A DNA stretch of 32,676 nucleotides from Sulfuricella sp. (GTDB lineage Bacteria > Pseudomonadota > Gammaproteobacteria > Burkholderiales > Sulfuricellaceae): contig JAGXQV010000017.1 in NCBI GenBank assembly GCA_018336195.1, forward strand, positions 1-32,676, written 5' to 3'. Below are positions 24,975 through 32,642 of the stretch, in pieces. Positions within the stretch are counted from its first letter, which is position 1; the number at the start of each line of letters is the position of its first letter. Below the pieces are notes generated by a model. The model was not told the DNA's origin. It did not search any database and worked only from the letters and a program-made list of their open reading frames with translations. Made by a program: the position numbers and the translations under genes.

Positions 24975-25496
24975 GCCGATAATCATACCGATAGCCGCCC
25001 GGCTTGGGCGCGTTTTCTTGCCGACGAGGAGGCGACCCGCGTATTGGGCGCCGACTTGGCGAAATGCCTGCGCCCCGGCTTGGTGATCTTTCTCGACGGC
25101 GACCTGGGTGCCGGCAAGACCACCCTGGCGCGCGCCCTGCTGCAGGCGCTGGGTTATCAGGGCAAGGTGAAGAGTCCGACCTATACCTTGGTTGAAATTT
25201 ATGTAGTTTCTAACTTATACTTATATCACTTTGATTTTTATCGTTTCAACGATCCGGAAGAATGGCAGGAAGCAGGCTTTCGCGAATACTTCAACGATGC
25301 CTCGATCTGCCTGGTGGAATGGCCGGAAAAAGCCGGCGGGCTGCTTCCCCCGGCGGATATCCAAATCGCCCTGCGCATCGCGGGGCAGGGGCGGCAAGCG
25401 GAAATTACGACAGGAACGGAAAAGGGCAGGTTATGTTTGAGTGGTTGGGCGGATTCAGCGGGAAATCAGGAAGGCGGCGCATCGGCGCCTTCCTGA
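24963..25496 (+). CDS. tsaE: tRNA threonylcarbamoyladenosine biosynthesis ATPase TsaE
   Basis: A 177-residue P-loop protein that drives the TsaBD complex forming t6A37 on ANN-decoding tRNAs. Walker A is GDLGAGKTT (46-54). The family segment SPTYTLVE is followed by LYHFDFYRF and the Walker-B-like LVEWPEKAGG. ATG 24963 places the conserved DEEATRVLG helix near the N-terminus. Its 5' end overlaps the divergent queG gene by about 12 bases, and its last 64 bases overlap amiC. The bases at about 25192-25250 are strikingly AT-rich compared with the rest, though the encoded residues fit the family. The C-terminal 20 residues lie in the amiC overlap and look unconserved. Confidence 0.92.
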   Translation: MSIHADNHTDSRPAWARFLADEEATRVLGADLAKCLRPGLVIFLDGDLGAGKTTLARALLQALGYQGKVKSPTYTLVEIYVVSNLYLYHFDFYRFNDPEEWQEAGFREYFNDASICLVEWPEKAGGLLPPADIQIALRIAGQGRQAEITTGTEKGRLCLSGWADSAGNQEGGASAPS

Positions 25497-26842
25497 GCGG
25501 CTGCGCCCTGTGGGCGGCAAGCTGCGCCGCTGCCGCCGGCATCCAGATCGGCGCGGCGCGCGTCTGGCCGGCCGAAGAATATACCCGCGTCACCCTCGAA
25601 TCGGCAGCTCCGGTCAAGTTCACCCAACTTTCCATCAAGAATCCCGAACGCCTGGTGATCGACCTCGAAGGGGTCGATCTCGGCCCGGCGCTGGACGGGC
25701 TGGCCGCCAAGGTCGCCGCCAGCGACCCCTATATCAAGCTGGTGCGCGCCGGACGCTTCAAACCGGGGGTGGTGCGGCTGGTGTTCGACCTCAAAACCGA
25801 GATCAAACCGCAAGTGTTCACTCTCCCGCCCTACGGCAGCTACGGCCATCGTCTGGTGCTCGACATCTTCCCGATGCAGACCGCCGACCCGCTCATGGCG
25901 CTGCTCGACAAGCGCGATTCCAAGGCTGTTGGCGAGTTGCCCAAGCCGGCCCCGGAAGAAACGCCGCCCGCCCAGAAAGCCGCGGAAAAACTCCAACTCG
26001 CTGAAGCCCCTCCCGTGCCGGTTCCCGCCAAGGAAGCGCCTGCCGACGCCGCGCGGCAGCCGGAGAAAATCGCCAAATCCGCCGACGCGCCGCCGCCCAA
26101 GAAGAGCAACGTGGCACGCCTCATCACCATCGCCATCGACGCCGGGCACGGCGGCGAAGACCCCGGCGCGCACGGACGCGGCGGCTCCAACGAAAAGGAC
26201 GTGACCCTGGCCATCGCCCGCCGCCTCAAGGAGCATGTCGACCGCGAGACCAACATGCGCGGGGTGCTGGTGCGCGACGGCGACTACTTCATTCCGCTCC
26301 AGCAGCGCGTGGTCAAGGCGCGCAACGTCAAGGCCGACCTGTTCGTCTCTATCCACGCCGACGCTTTCATCACCCCCGACGCCTCCGGTTCGTCAGTGTT
26401 TGCTCTCTCGGAACGCGGCGCCACGTCGGCCGCTGCCCGCTGGCTGGCGAAAAAGGAAAACGAGGCCGACCTGATCGGCGGGGTGAACATCGACGTCAAG
26501 GACGTGTACCTGAAACAGACCCTGCTCGACCTTTCGCAGACCGCCACCATCAACGATAGCCTCAAGCTCGGCAAGGCGGTGCTCGGCGAACTGGGCGGCA
26601 TCAACCGCCTGCATAAGGGCAGCGTCGAACAAGCCGGTTTTGCCGTGCTGAAATCGCCGGACATTCCCTCGATCCTGGTGGAAACCGCCTTCATCTCCAA
26701 TCCCGACGAAGAGCGCCGCCTCAAGGACGACGCCTACCAGGATAAAATGGCCCACGCCGTCCTGACCGGGATCAAGCGCTATTTCGCCAAGAATCCCCCG
26801 CTGGCGAAATCGCGGCTGGCGCAGATGGAGCAACAGCCCTAA
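25433..26842 (+). CDS. amiC: N-acetylmuramoyl-L-alanine amidase, Tat-exported (AmiC type)
   Basis: A 469-residue periplasmic cell-wall hydrolase that splits septal peptidoglycan during cell separation. The N-terminus has a twin-arginine signal (GRRRIGAFLSGCALWAASCAAAAG), as in E. coli AmiC. An AMIN domain follows (about 38-145), then a Pro/Ala/Lys-rich linker (about 155-220). The Amidase_3 domain (about 228-455) has zinc-site residues H239 in DAGHGGEDPGA, E in NEKD and H in SIHADAF, and the catalytic E in VETAFISN. ATG 25433 lies inside tsaE. Earlier in-frame codons exist only within tsaE and would precede the signal. The tsaE-amiC-mutL order is common in proteobacteria. Confidence 0.94.
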   Translation: MFEWLGGFSGKSGRRRIGAFLSGCALWAASCAAAAGIQIGAARVWPAEEYTRVTLESAAPVKFTQLSIKNPERLVIDLEGVDLGPALDGLAAKVAASDPYIKLVRAGRFKPGVVRLVFDLKTEIKPQVFTLPPYGSYGHRLVLDIFPMQTADPLMALLDKRDSKAVGELPKPAPEETPPAQKAAEKLQLAEAPPVPVPAKEAPADAARQPEKIAKSADAPPPKKSNVARLITIAIDAGHGGEDPGAHGRGGSNEKDVTLAIARRLKEHVDRETNMRGVLVRDGDYFIPLQQRVVKARNVKADLFVSIHADAFITPDASGSSVFALSERGATSAAARWLAKKENEADLIGGVNIDVKDVYLKQTLLDLSQTATINDSLKLGKAVLGELGGINRLHKGSVEQAGFAVLKSPDIPSILVETAFISNPDEERRLKDDAYQDKMAHAVLTGIKRYFAKNPPLAKSRLAQMEQQP

Positions 26843-26892
26843 GCGTTCAAGCCTGCATGGCTTGAATTGCGGTTCGCGGCTAAAATGCCGCC

Positions 26893-28659
26893 ATGTCTTC
26901 GATCCGTCTTCTTTCCGACTTGCTTATCGACCAGATCGCCGCCGGCGAAGTGGTCGAACGCCCCGCTTCCGCCCTCAAGGAGTTGCTGGAAAACAGCCTC
27001 GACGCCGGCGCCAACCAGGTTTCCGTGACGCTCCTGGAGGGCGGGGTGAAGCTGATGCGCATCGCCGACAACGGCGTGGGGATAGACAAGGAAGAATTGC
27101 CGCTCGCCCTGGCGCGCCACGCCACCAGCAAAATCGGCTCACTGGATGACCTGGAGCGGGTGGCGAGCCTGGGATTTCGTGGCGAGGCGCTGGCGAGCAT
27201 CGCTGCGGTAGCGCGGCTCAGTCTTACCAGCCGGCGGCGCGGCGAGCGCCATGCCTGGAAAATCGCGGCGGAAGGCGGGGAGATGGGGGGCATCCAGCCC
27301 GCAGCCCTGGAACCCGGCACGCTTCTGGAAATTCAGGAGCTGTATTTCAACACTCCGGCGCGGCGCAAGTTCCTCAAGAGCGAAGCCACCGAATACGGGC
27401 ATTGCGAAGAGATGTTCCGGCGCATCGCGGCGAGCCGTGCCGACGTGTCTTTCACCTTGCAGCACAACGCCCGCAAGGCCTGGAACCTGGCGGCAGCGGC
27501 CCCGGAGCGGCGCATCGCGCAATTGCTCGGCGAAGAGTTCGCCGGAGCTTCGATCAGTCTCGACGAACAATCCGGACCGCTACGCCTGTGGGGTTTGGCG
27601 AGCCTGCCGGGCTTTTCAAGGGGCGGGCGCGATACCCAGTATTTCTACGTCAACGGGCGTTTCGTCCGCGACCGCCTGATTAGCCACGCCATCCGCGAGG
27701 CCTATCGGGACATTCTCCACCACGAACACCAGCCGGCTTACGCGCTGTTTCTCGAACTGCCGCCGGAGGGCGTGGATGTCAACGTCCACCCCACCAAGAT
27801 CGAAGTGCGCTTCCGCGAGCCGCAGGCCATGCACCGCTTCATCCATCACGCCCTCGACAAGGCCCTCGCCGCGCCGATCGCCCAGCGCCCGCCCATGGAA
27901 CGCGCCGCGCAGCCGGCCTTTGCGCCGCGCGGCCCGGCGCTGCGCTACAACTCGCCGCCCGGCCAAGGCAGCATTCCCTTGGGCGTAGCGGAACGCGAAA
28001 ATCTCTACCACACCCTGTTCGGCCAGCTCGGCAGGCCGGAAGCGCCGCCGCCAGCCGAGGCGCAGCCGCAGGACATCCCGCCGCTCGGTTATGCCCTCGG
28101 CCAACTGCATGGCGTCTACATCCTCGCGCAAAACCAGCAGGGGATGGTGATCGTCGACATGCACGCCGCCCACGAGCGGGTCACTTACGAAAAACTCAAG
28201 GCCGAACTGGCCGAACGCCCGCTCGCCATGCAGCCACTGCTGATCCCGGTCAGCTTCAACGCCGATCCGCTCGACGTGGCGACGGTCGAGGAACACGCCG
28301 CCGCACTATCCGAAATCGGCCTGGAACTTGCGGTGCTCTCGCCCTCCGCCCTCGCGGTACGCGCCGCGCCGGTGTTGCTGGGGGGCTGCGATCCGGTGCT
28401 GCTGGCTCGCGACGTGCTCAAGGAACTCCGCGAATTCGGCGCCAGCCAGGTATTGACCGAGCGCCGCAACCAGTTGCTTGCCACGCTTGCCTGCCACGCT
28501 TCGGTGCGTGCCAACCGTCAACTCACGATTCCCGAAATGAACGCCCTGCTCCGCGAAATGGAAGCCGCCGAGCGTGCCGACCAATGCAACCATGGTCGCC
28601 CCACCTGGCGCGCCATCGGCATGGACGAACTGGATGGGTTGTTTATGCGGGGGAAGTGA
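26893..28659 (+). CDS. mutL: DNA mismatch repair protein MutL (endonuclease-type)
   Basis: A 588-residue protein. The N-terminal GHKL ATPase has IAAGEVVERPASALKELLENSLDAGA with E30 and N34, DNGVGI, and the GFRGEALASI lid. The MutL transducer has NVHPTK. The C-terminal dimerisation domain carries endonuclease motifs: D422-M-H-A-x2-E-x4-E (usually DQHA), ACHASVRA, C565-N-H-G-R-P and F-M-R at 584-586. This is the form found in bacteria that lack MutH and Dam-directed repair, where MutL itself nicks the strand. The Gln-to-Met change in the first motif is a small oddity. It begins 50 bases after amiC, on the same strand. Confidence 0.95.
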   Translation: MSSIRLLSDLLIDQIAAGEVVERPASALKELLENSLDAGANQVSVTLLEGGVKLMRIADNGVGIDKEELPLALARHATSKIGSLDDLERVASLGFRGEALASIAAVARLSLTSRRRGERHAWKIAAEGGEMGGIQPAALEPGTLLEIQELYFNTPARRKFLKSEATEYGHCEEMFRRIAASRADVSFTLQHNARKAWNLAAAAPERRIAQLLGEEFAGASISLDEQSGPLRLWGLASLPGFSRGGRDTQYFYVNGRFVRDRLISHAIREAYRDILHHEHQPAYALFLELPPEGVDVNVHPTKIEVRFREPQAMHRFIHHALDKALAAPIAQRPPMERAAQPAFAPRGPALRYNSPPGQGSIPLGVAERENLYHTLFGQLGRPEAPPPAEAQPQDIPPLGYALGQLHGVYILAQNQQGMVIVDMHAAHERVTYEKLKAELAERPLAMQPLLIPVSFNADPLDVATVEEHAAALSEIGLELAVLSPSALAVRAAPVLLGGCDPVLLARDVLKELREFGASQVLTERRNQLLATLACHASVRANRQLTIPEMNALLREMEAAERADQCNHGRPTWRAIGMDELDGLFMRGK

Positions 28660-28862
28660 AGCTTGGTATTCTTCATACGGCGTAATGCCCGTTGGTTATT
28701 TCGCCTTACGTTGTTGACGGGATTTTCCAGTTTCACAAGGTGTAATGCGATAGCACTTATTACCCCCCACGGCGCTGTGATTTTGCAAGCCCCGACGTGC
28801 GCGGCGTGTGCAGTGGAACCCGTATCCACGCGCTGGATCGACGCTGGGCAAGCCAGCCGGTT

Positions 28863-29456
28863 TTACCATTCGCTTTCCGCCACATACGGGCGGCTCCACA
28901 AGGCGAGCTGCAACAACACCGCCTTGCACCAGGCCGCGTGCAAGGCGGCGCTTTCTTCGGGCGTGGCATCCTTGGCGAGGAAGGGGCGGATGCGCTCGTT
29001 GATTACCGCCGTGAACGCGATGAGATAGCGCAAGGGGATATGGGGCAGGGCGGCGGCCCGATCCACCTGGTTCTTGCGCAGATGGGTATGGCGCAGGCCG
29101 ATCTCATGCTGGTAGTCGAGCCAGGTTGCGTCGCGCGGACGCAGGCAGACATCGAGTATCCATTGCTTGAAACGCTCGCCGACGCGGGCCTTGTAGGCGG
29201 CATCCGCCACGCCCTCGCACGATCCGTAGTAACGGGCGAGGTGGGGATGGGCGGCGATTACTTCGCGCCACGCGCCAACGACCGCATCGGTCTGATCGGC
29301 CAGGCGTGCGCCGGCCTGCTTTAGCCAATGCTCGTCTTGCGCCGTCATGGCGACCGTTTTTTCCAGCAGCGCCAGTTCTTCCAGGGAAACCGGCGAGCGC
29401 CCGATGGCGGGCGAACCGAAATCGTAGCCGCTGGCGGCGAGACTTTCCTTGTTCAT
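28863..29456 (-). CDS. Protoglobin-domain protein
   Basis: A 197-residue single-domain globin of the protoglobin / globin-coupled-sensor kind. Visible markers are YDFG near the N-terminus, LDYQHEIGLRHTHLRKN with the probable proximal haem histidine H123 (H117 less likely), and PHIPLRYLIAF. No signalling domain is attached, so it is a free-standing haem protein that should bind O2, NO or CO. ATG 29456 has GAGGAG at good spacing. It is the last gene of a minus-strand operon after the AhpD-like and ECF sigma genes, 13 bases from the latter. The 203 bases between its end and mutL hold no gene. Confidence 0.85.
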   Translation of the reverse strand: MNKESLAASGYDFGSPAIGRSPVSLEELALLEKTVAMTAQDEHWLKQAGARLADQTDAVVGAWREVIAAHPHLARYYGSCEGVADAAYKARVGERFKQWILDVCLRPRDATWLDYQHEIGLRHTHLRKNQVDRAAALPHIPLRYLIAFTAVINERIRPFLAKDATPEESAALHAAWCKAVLLQLALWSRPYVAESEW

Positions 29457-29469
29457 GTTCTTTCTCCTC

Positions 29470-30033
29470 TCAGTCGCGCCGGTGACAGCGCAACACGTTG
29501 TCTTCATCGCGGTATAAGGTGCATTCCTTTTGCAGCGCCGCTTTCAGTTTGGCGCGCGCCCGATGGATGCGCACTTTGGCATTCGCCTCCGAGCAACCGC
29601 AGGCGGTCGCGGTATCGCGCGCGCTCAGGCCGCTGAAATCGTGCAACAGGATGGCGCTGCGGTATTCCTCGGGTAATCCGGCGATCACTTCGCGCACGCA
29701 GGCATTCATCTGCTTCAGGGTAAGCTGCTGCTCCGGCGTCGGGGCGTCGTCTTCCAGGTCGGCGGCCTCATTCTCATCGGCCCGCTGCGGTTCTGCGCCA
29801 CTTTTGCGGAAATGGTCCATGGCCGTTCGCGTCGCGATGGTGTAAGCCCAGGTCTTGACGCTGGAACGTCCGTCGAAATCCGGCAGGCCGCGGGCAATGC
29901 GCAACAAGCTCTGTTGCAGCAAATCTTCGGCCAGCGCCCGATCCTGCACCAGGCGTTGCAGGTAGCGCCCCAGAAATGGGGAAAGCTCGGCCACCTCCTC
30001 GAACGACGTTTCCCCGTCCGGCGCTGGCTTCAT
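29470..30033 (-). CDS. ECF-type RNA polymerase sigma factor
   Basis: A 187-residue sigma-70 family protein. Region 2 (about 20-85) has LGRYLQRLVQDRALAEDLLQQSLLRIARGLPDF and the WAYTIATRTAMDHFRK promoter-melting helix. Region 4 (about 120-172) has LPEEYRSAILLHDFSGLSARDTATACGCSEANAKVRIHRARAKLK. The C-terminal tail (CTLYRDEDNVLRCHRRD) carries two cysteines and could be redox- or metal-responsive. No anti-sigma gene is adjacent; instead an AhpD-like protein precedes it with a 4-base ATGA overlap. ATG 30033 is chosen for that overlap. This partner may provide the signal in place of a membrane anti-sigma factor. Confidence 0.9.
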   Translation of the reverse strand: MKPAPDGETSFEEVAELSPFLGRYLQRLVQDRALAEDLLQQSLLRIARGLPDFDGRSSVKTWAYTIATRTAMDHFRKSGAEPQRADENEAADLEDDAPTPEQQLTLKQMNACVREVIAGLPEEYRSAILLHDFSGLSARDTATACGCSEANAKVRIHRARAKLKAALQKECTLYRDEDNVLRCHRRD

Positions 30034-30287
30034 TTTTCTTCGCCGGACGAGCAGCCGCATCCTTTGGCCGCGGTCTCCGGAATATCCTGCCGCACCGCCT
30101 CCAGCACCGCTTGCGCGGGCACCTGCCTTACCTTGTCGGCCAAGGCGATGGCTTCCGTTATCAGTTCTTCGCGCAAGCCGAGTTTCCTCGCCTTGGCAAT
30201 GTGGTAGGTCACGCAGGGAATGCAGTTGCTGGCGATGGACGCACCAATCGCTACCAGTTCACGTTCGATCGGACTCAGTTTATTCAT
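30030..30287 (-). CDS. AhpD-like carboxymuconolactone decarboxylase family protein
   Basis: An 85-residue protein with the CMD/AhpD core: LVAIGASIASNC22IPC25VTYH29, the redox CxxC-x3-H of peroxidase-type AhpD proteins, followed by helices with EAIALADKVRQVP. A glycine-cysteine tail (GCGCSS) adds two more cysteines, perhaps for metal or thiol exchange. ATG 30287 has AGAGGAAA upstream. Its TGA overlaps the ATG of the ECF sigma gene, so it is the first gene of the three-gene operon. A peroxide-, thiol- or arsenic-related reductant or sensor role is plausible but unproven. Confidence 0.85.
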   Translation of the reverse strand: MNKLSPIERELVAIGASIASNCIPCVTYHIAKARKLGLREELITEAIALADKVRQVPAQAVLEAVRQDIPETAAKGCGCSSGEEK

Positions 30288-30330
30288 GGTTTCCTCTTTC
30301 AAGTTGTTGGGGGTATCTAAGTGAAAGGCA

Positions 30331-30452
30331 AAAACAGTTTTGAATGTTTAGTGTTGAGTGTTTAGTTGATGTCGCCGCGCAAAGCGCGTCGGATTTGAAT
30401 CAGGCGCGAAGTGCATTCCCCAACTCAACACTCAAAACCAAAAACTGCTTTT
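30331..30452. repeat. Palindromic heptamer-rich element, copy B
   Basis: It has the same layout as the element at 3259-3401. The outer ends AAAAACAGTTTT and AAAACTGCTTTT pair. The arms are made of degenerate heptamers (TTTAGTG, TTGAGTG, TTTAGTT). The core GATGTCGCCGCGC ... GCGCGAAGTGCATTCC is shared with copy A almost base for base. The pairing of the arms is less perfect than in copy A, so this copy has drifted. It lies 5' of the AhpD-like operon rather than between gene ends, so it cannot be only a terminator. Confidence 0.78.
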
Positions 30453-30658
30453 ACTTACTTAGACGTGTCGGCGGACGAAAAGGATACACCTCGCCGCGAG
30501 CGGGGAAGGTTGCTGCGTTGTCGCACCCTTGTTCCGGCTCTTGTGCCCTCGGGGATTTACCCGGATTACAAGGGGGTGCGCCTCTTGTGCCCTTTAATCT
30601 CTTATCCTCCAAGTGATGTTAAAACATGACACCAATGCGGTTTGTTGTGAATTCTGCG

Positions 30659-30705
30659 GTGATGGGTGATGAAAACCACCCTCCCATCACCCATCACCCA
30701 TCACC
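30659..30705. repeat. Inverted repeat of CCCATCA heptamers
   Basis: GGTGATGGGTGATG (30659-30672) pairs perfectly with CATCACCCATCACC (30692-30705). The right side contains three tandem CCCATCA units (30683-30703). It is the same architecture as the arms of the larger palindromic elements but with a different heptamer. Confidence 0.7.
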
Positions 30706-31038
30706 TTGTTTGGCTCCGGCTTGTCCGGCATAGGTAAAAGGTTGTGGCGAGCCTCCCATAATAATCCGCTTGGCGCATCCACCCTGTTTCTCTCCTTGTT
30801 CCGCCAACGGGATCACAGGTTTTGCCTGTTTCTTCGGCCAACGTCAGCAAATGTCAGTTTGGCGTGCGGCGGATTTCATACACTGCGGATTGTCCACCCT
30901 TCATGCCAGGACAGTTTTTCGGACCGACCGTAGAAGGTCGTCCCGGCGTGATTTCTACGGAAAAAAGTCAGGAGCGGGTAGCGGCAGAAAACAACTGCCG
31001 CCCGCGCCTGGTCAGTAACTTCAATCAGGAGAAAACAC

Positions 31039-32601
31039 TTGACTACCAATACCGACAACGACGTTCCCGGCATGGATGTGCTCGGCTACACCTACAACAT
31101 TTTCGGCTTGTATGCCTCGCCAAAGGCAACCATGCTCGCCGTCGTGCAGGACATCGTCGATTTCAACAACAACGATCTCGACGACAGTCTGTTGGTGACG
31201 CAGACCGTGGATGGCGTGAGTTATACCTACCCCAAGATCTGCATGTTCCAGGATGTGAGCACCACCCGGTGCAATACCGCATATGGCGACAACTACCAGA
31301 GTTTTCAAAGCGCATTCAGTTCTACCGTCGGTGCGTCGGTGGAATATGGCGCATTCTCCGCCTCGCTATCGTCGGAATACAGTTCGACCACCGTGACCAC
31401 CTCCGACCGGCAATATTATCGGCTGGTGGATACTTACCAAGGGGTCATCGCGCGTTTCGACGACACGAATAATTTGACGTTCACCGACGATTTTTCCGCC
31501 GACCTGAACGATGGCGGCGACGACCTCGATTCCATCAAATCCCTCTATCAAACCTATGGAACCCATCTGGTTACCGGCCTGATACTCGGCGGATCGGTCA
31601 CCGCGAGTTACTCGGCGAGCACCGAGACGTATTCGAGCGAAAGCGAGTTCGTCAACGAAGCCAACGCCAAGTACAACGCCTCGGTGGGGAGCGTGCGCCT
31701 GTATACCACGGTGACTTCCGCAGATTCCACTTACCAATCGGACGTGGAGCAGGACGATCAGATAGAAGTGAAGGGCGGGACGGCTGCCGCGCAGAGTGCG
31801 CTCATCAACGACCAGGATTGGGACACCTGGGCGGCGTCGGTGAGCGACAATCTCGCCGTGGTGGATTTTCTCGGGGATGACACCGAAGGCTACCCTGGCC
31901 TGACGCCCATCTGGGAACTGTGCAGCGATTCGACGCGCGGCGATACGCTGGAAACGGCGTTCTACGAACTTTATTCACCCCAGCACACCACCCCGGTCTG
32001 GACCAAGGCGCCGAATTCCGACGGTAACACCAGCGGCACCTACGTACTGGGCTGGAACGTCAACGACGACCTGGCGGGTAGCGAATACGAAAGCCGCATC
32101 CCCTACATGGTGCTGACCGGCTTCGGGGCGCGGATCGACGGCAACGACCACGTGACGCGCATCGCCGTACAGGTCACCGATCTGGGAACCGGCGATACCT
32201 ACGATTTCGTCAAGGGCGACGTGACGACCTTCATGCAAAGCGATTACGAACAGTATGCCACGGTGCCCGCCGGCTGCGTCATGACCGGCATCGCCTTGCG
32301 CGAAAAGGACGACAACCTCGCCGACATGACGCTTTATTACCAGGCTGTGGATATGACCGAGCGCAATACCGTGAGCGTGACCATTGACGGCACCATCACG
32401 CGAATCACCGGCGGCCTGCTCGGCACCAATATCGGTTCCATTGCCTGCGGCAGCTCGGCAGCGGAACAGGCCTGGGTTCCCGCGTCGGGTAACACCAGCG
32501 TGATGACCGGCATCCAGGTGGCCTCGTCGGGGCAGGCACAATCGTTCGTTACCTTGAACGTCTATCTGGCGACCCTGTATCTGGAAGTGGACCAGGACTG
32601 A
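31039..32601 (+). CDS. MACPF (perforin-like) domain protein
   Basis: A 520-residue protein. The MACPF signature SLYQTYGTHLVTG (YGTH at 173-176) followed by a GG-rich strand is clear. The N-terminus (VPGMDVLGYTYNIFGLYASP) matches bacterial MACPF proteins. Ser/Thr/Tyr-rich stretches around 90-120 and 190-215 could be the membrane-inserting hairpins. From about residue 330 a beta-rich C-terminal domain has three related strands, each with an LTG- or MTG-type start (M357, M415, M489), as in a beta-prism targeting domain. No signal peptide is seen. The start is TTG 31039 with CAGGAGA upstream. By family, such proteins oligomerise and punch pores in membranes; the target is unknown. Confidence 0.88.
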   Translation: MTTNTDNDVPGMDVLGYTYNIFGLYASPKATMLAVVQDIVDFNNNDLDDSLLVTQTVDGVSYTYPKICMFQDVSTTRCNTAYGDNYQSFQSAFSSTVGASVEYGAFSASLSSEYSSTTVTTSDRQYYRLVDTYQGVIARFDDTNNLTFTDDFSADLNDGGDDLDSIKSLYQTYGTHLVTGLILGGSVTASYSASTETYSSESEFVNEANAKYNASVGSVRLYTTVTSADSTYQSDVEQDDQIEVKGGTAAAQSALINDQDWDTWAASVSDNLAVVDFLGDDTEGYPGLTPIWELCSDSTRGDTLETAFYELYSPQHTTPVWTKAPNSDGNTSGTYVLGWNVNDDLAGSEYESRIPYMVLTGFGARIDGNDHVTRIAVQVTDLGTGDTYDFVKGDVTTFMQSDYEQYATVPAGCVMTGIALREKDDNLADMTLYYQAVDMTERNTVSVTIDGTITRITGGLLGTNIGSIACGSSAAEQAWVPASGNTSVMTGIQVASSGQAQSFVTLNVYLATLYLEVDQD

Positions 32602-32642
32602 AGCGTGCGGAAAGCGCTTGCACGCTTGGCGGGGGGGGGGGG
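32601..32642. other. Hairpin and run of 12 G after the MACPF gene
   Basis: AAGCGTGC (32601-32608) pairs with GCACGCTT (32620-32627), starting at the last base of the stop codon. No T-tract follows, so it is at best a weak terminator. Positions 32631-32642 are 12 consecutive G. The window ends 34 bases later without another gene. Confidence 0.55.

Larger units (their letters stand above)
30288..31038. other. Long non-coding region with repeats between divergent genes
   Basis: These 751 bases separate the AhpD-like operon (minus) and the MACPF gene (plus). They contain the second palindromic element (30331-30452), a heptamer-based inverted repeat (30659-30705), and a perfect 8-base inverted repeat CCGTAGAA/TTCTACGG (30928-30935, 30953-30960). 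CAGGAGA at 31026-31032 serves the MACPF start. Short open frames exist but have no start signals or family features, and I support none. Promoters for both flanking genes must lie here, but none is clear by eye. Confidence 0.6.

Noticed and set aside
30453..30630. Short open frames between the repeats
   Set aside because: No start signals, no family features, and they run through repeat sequence.
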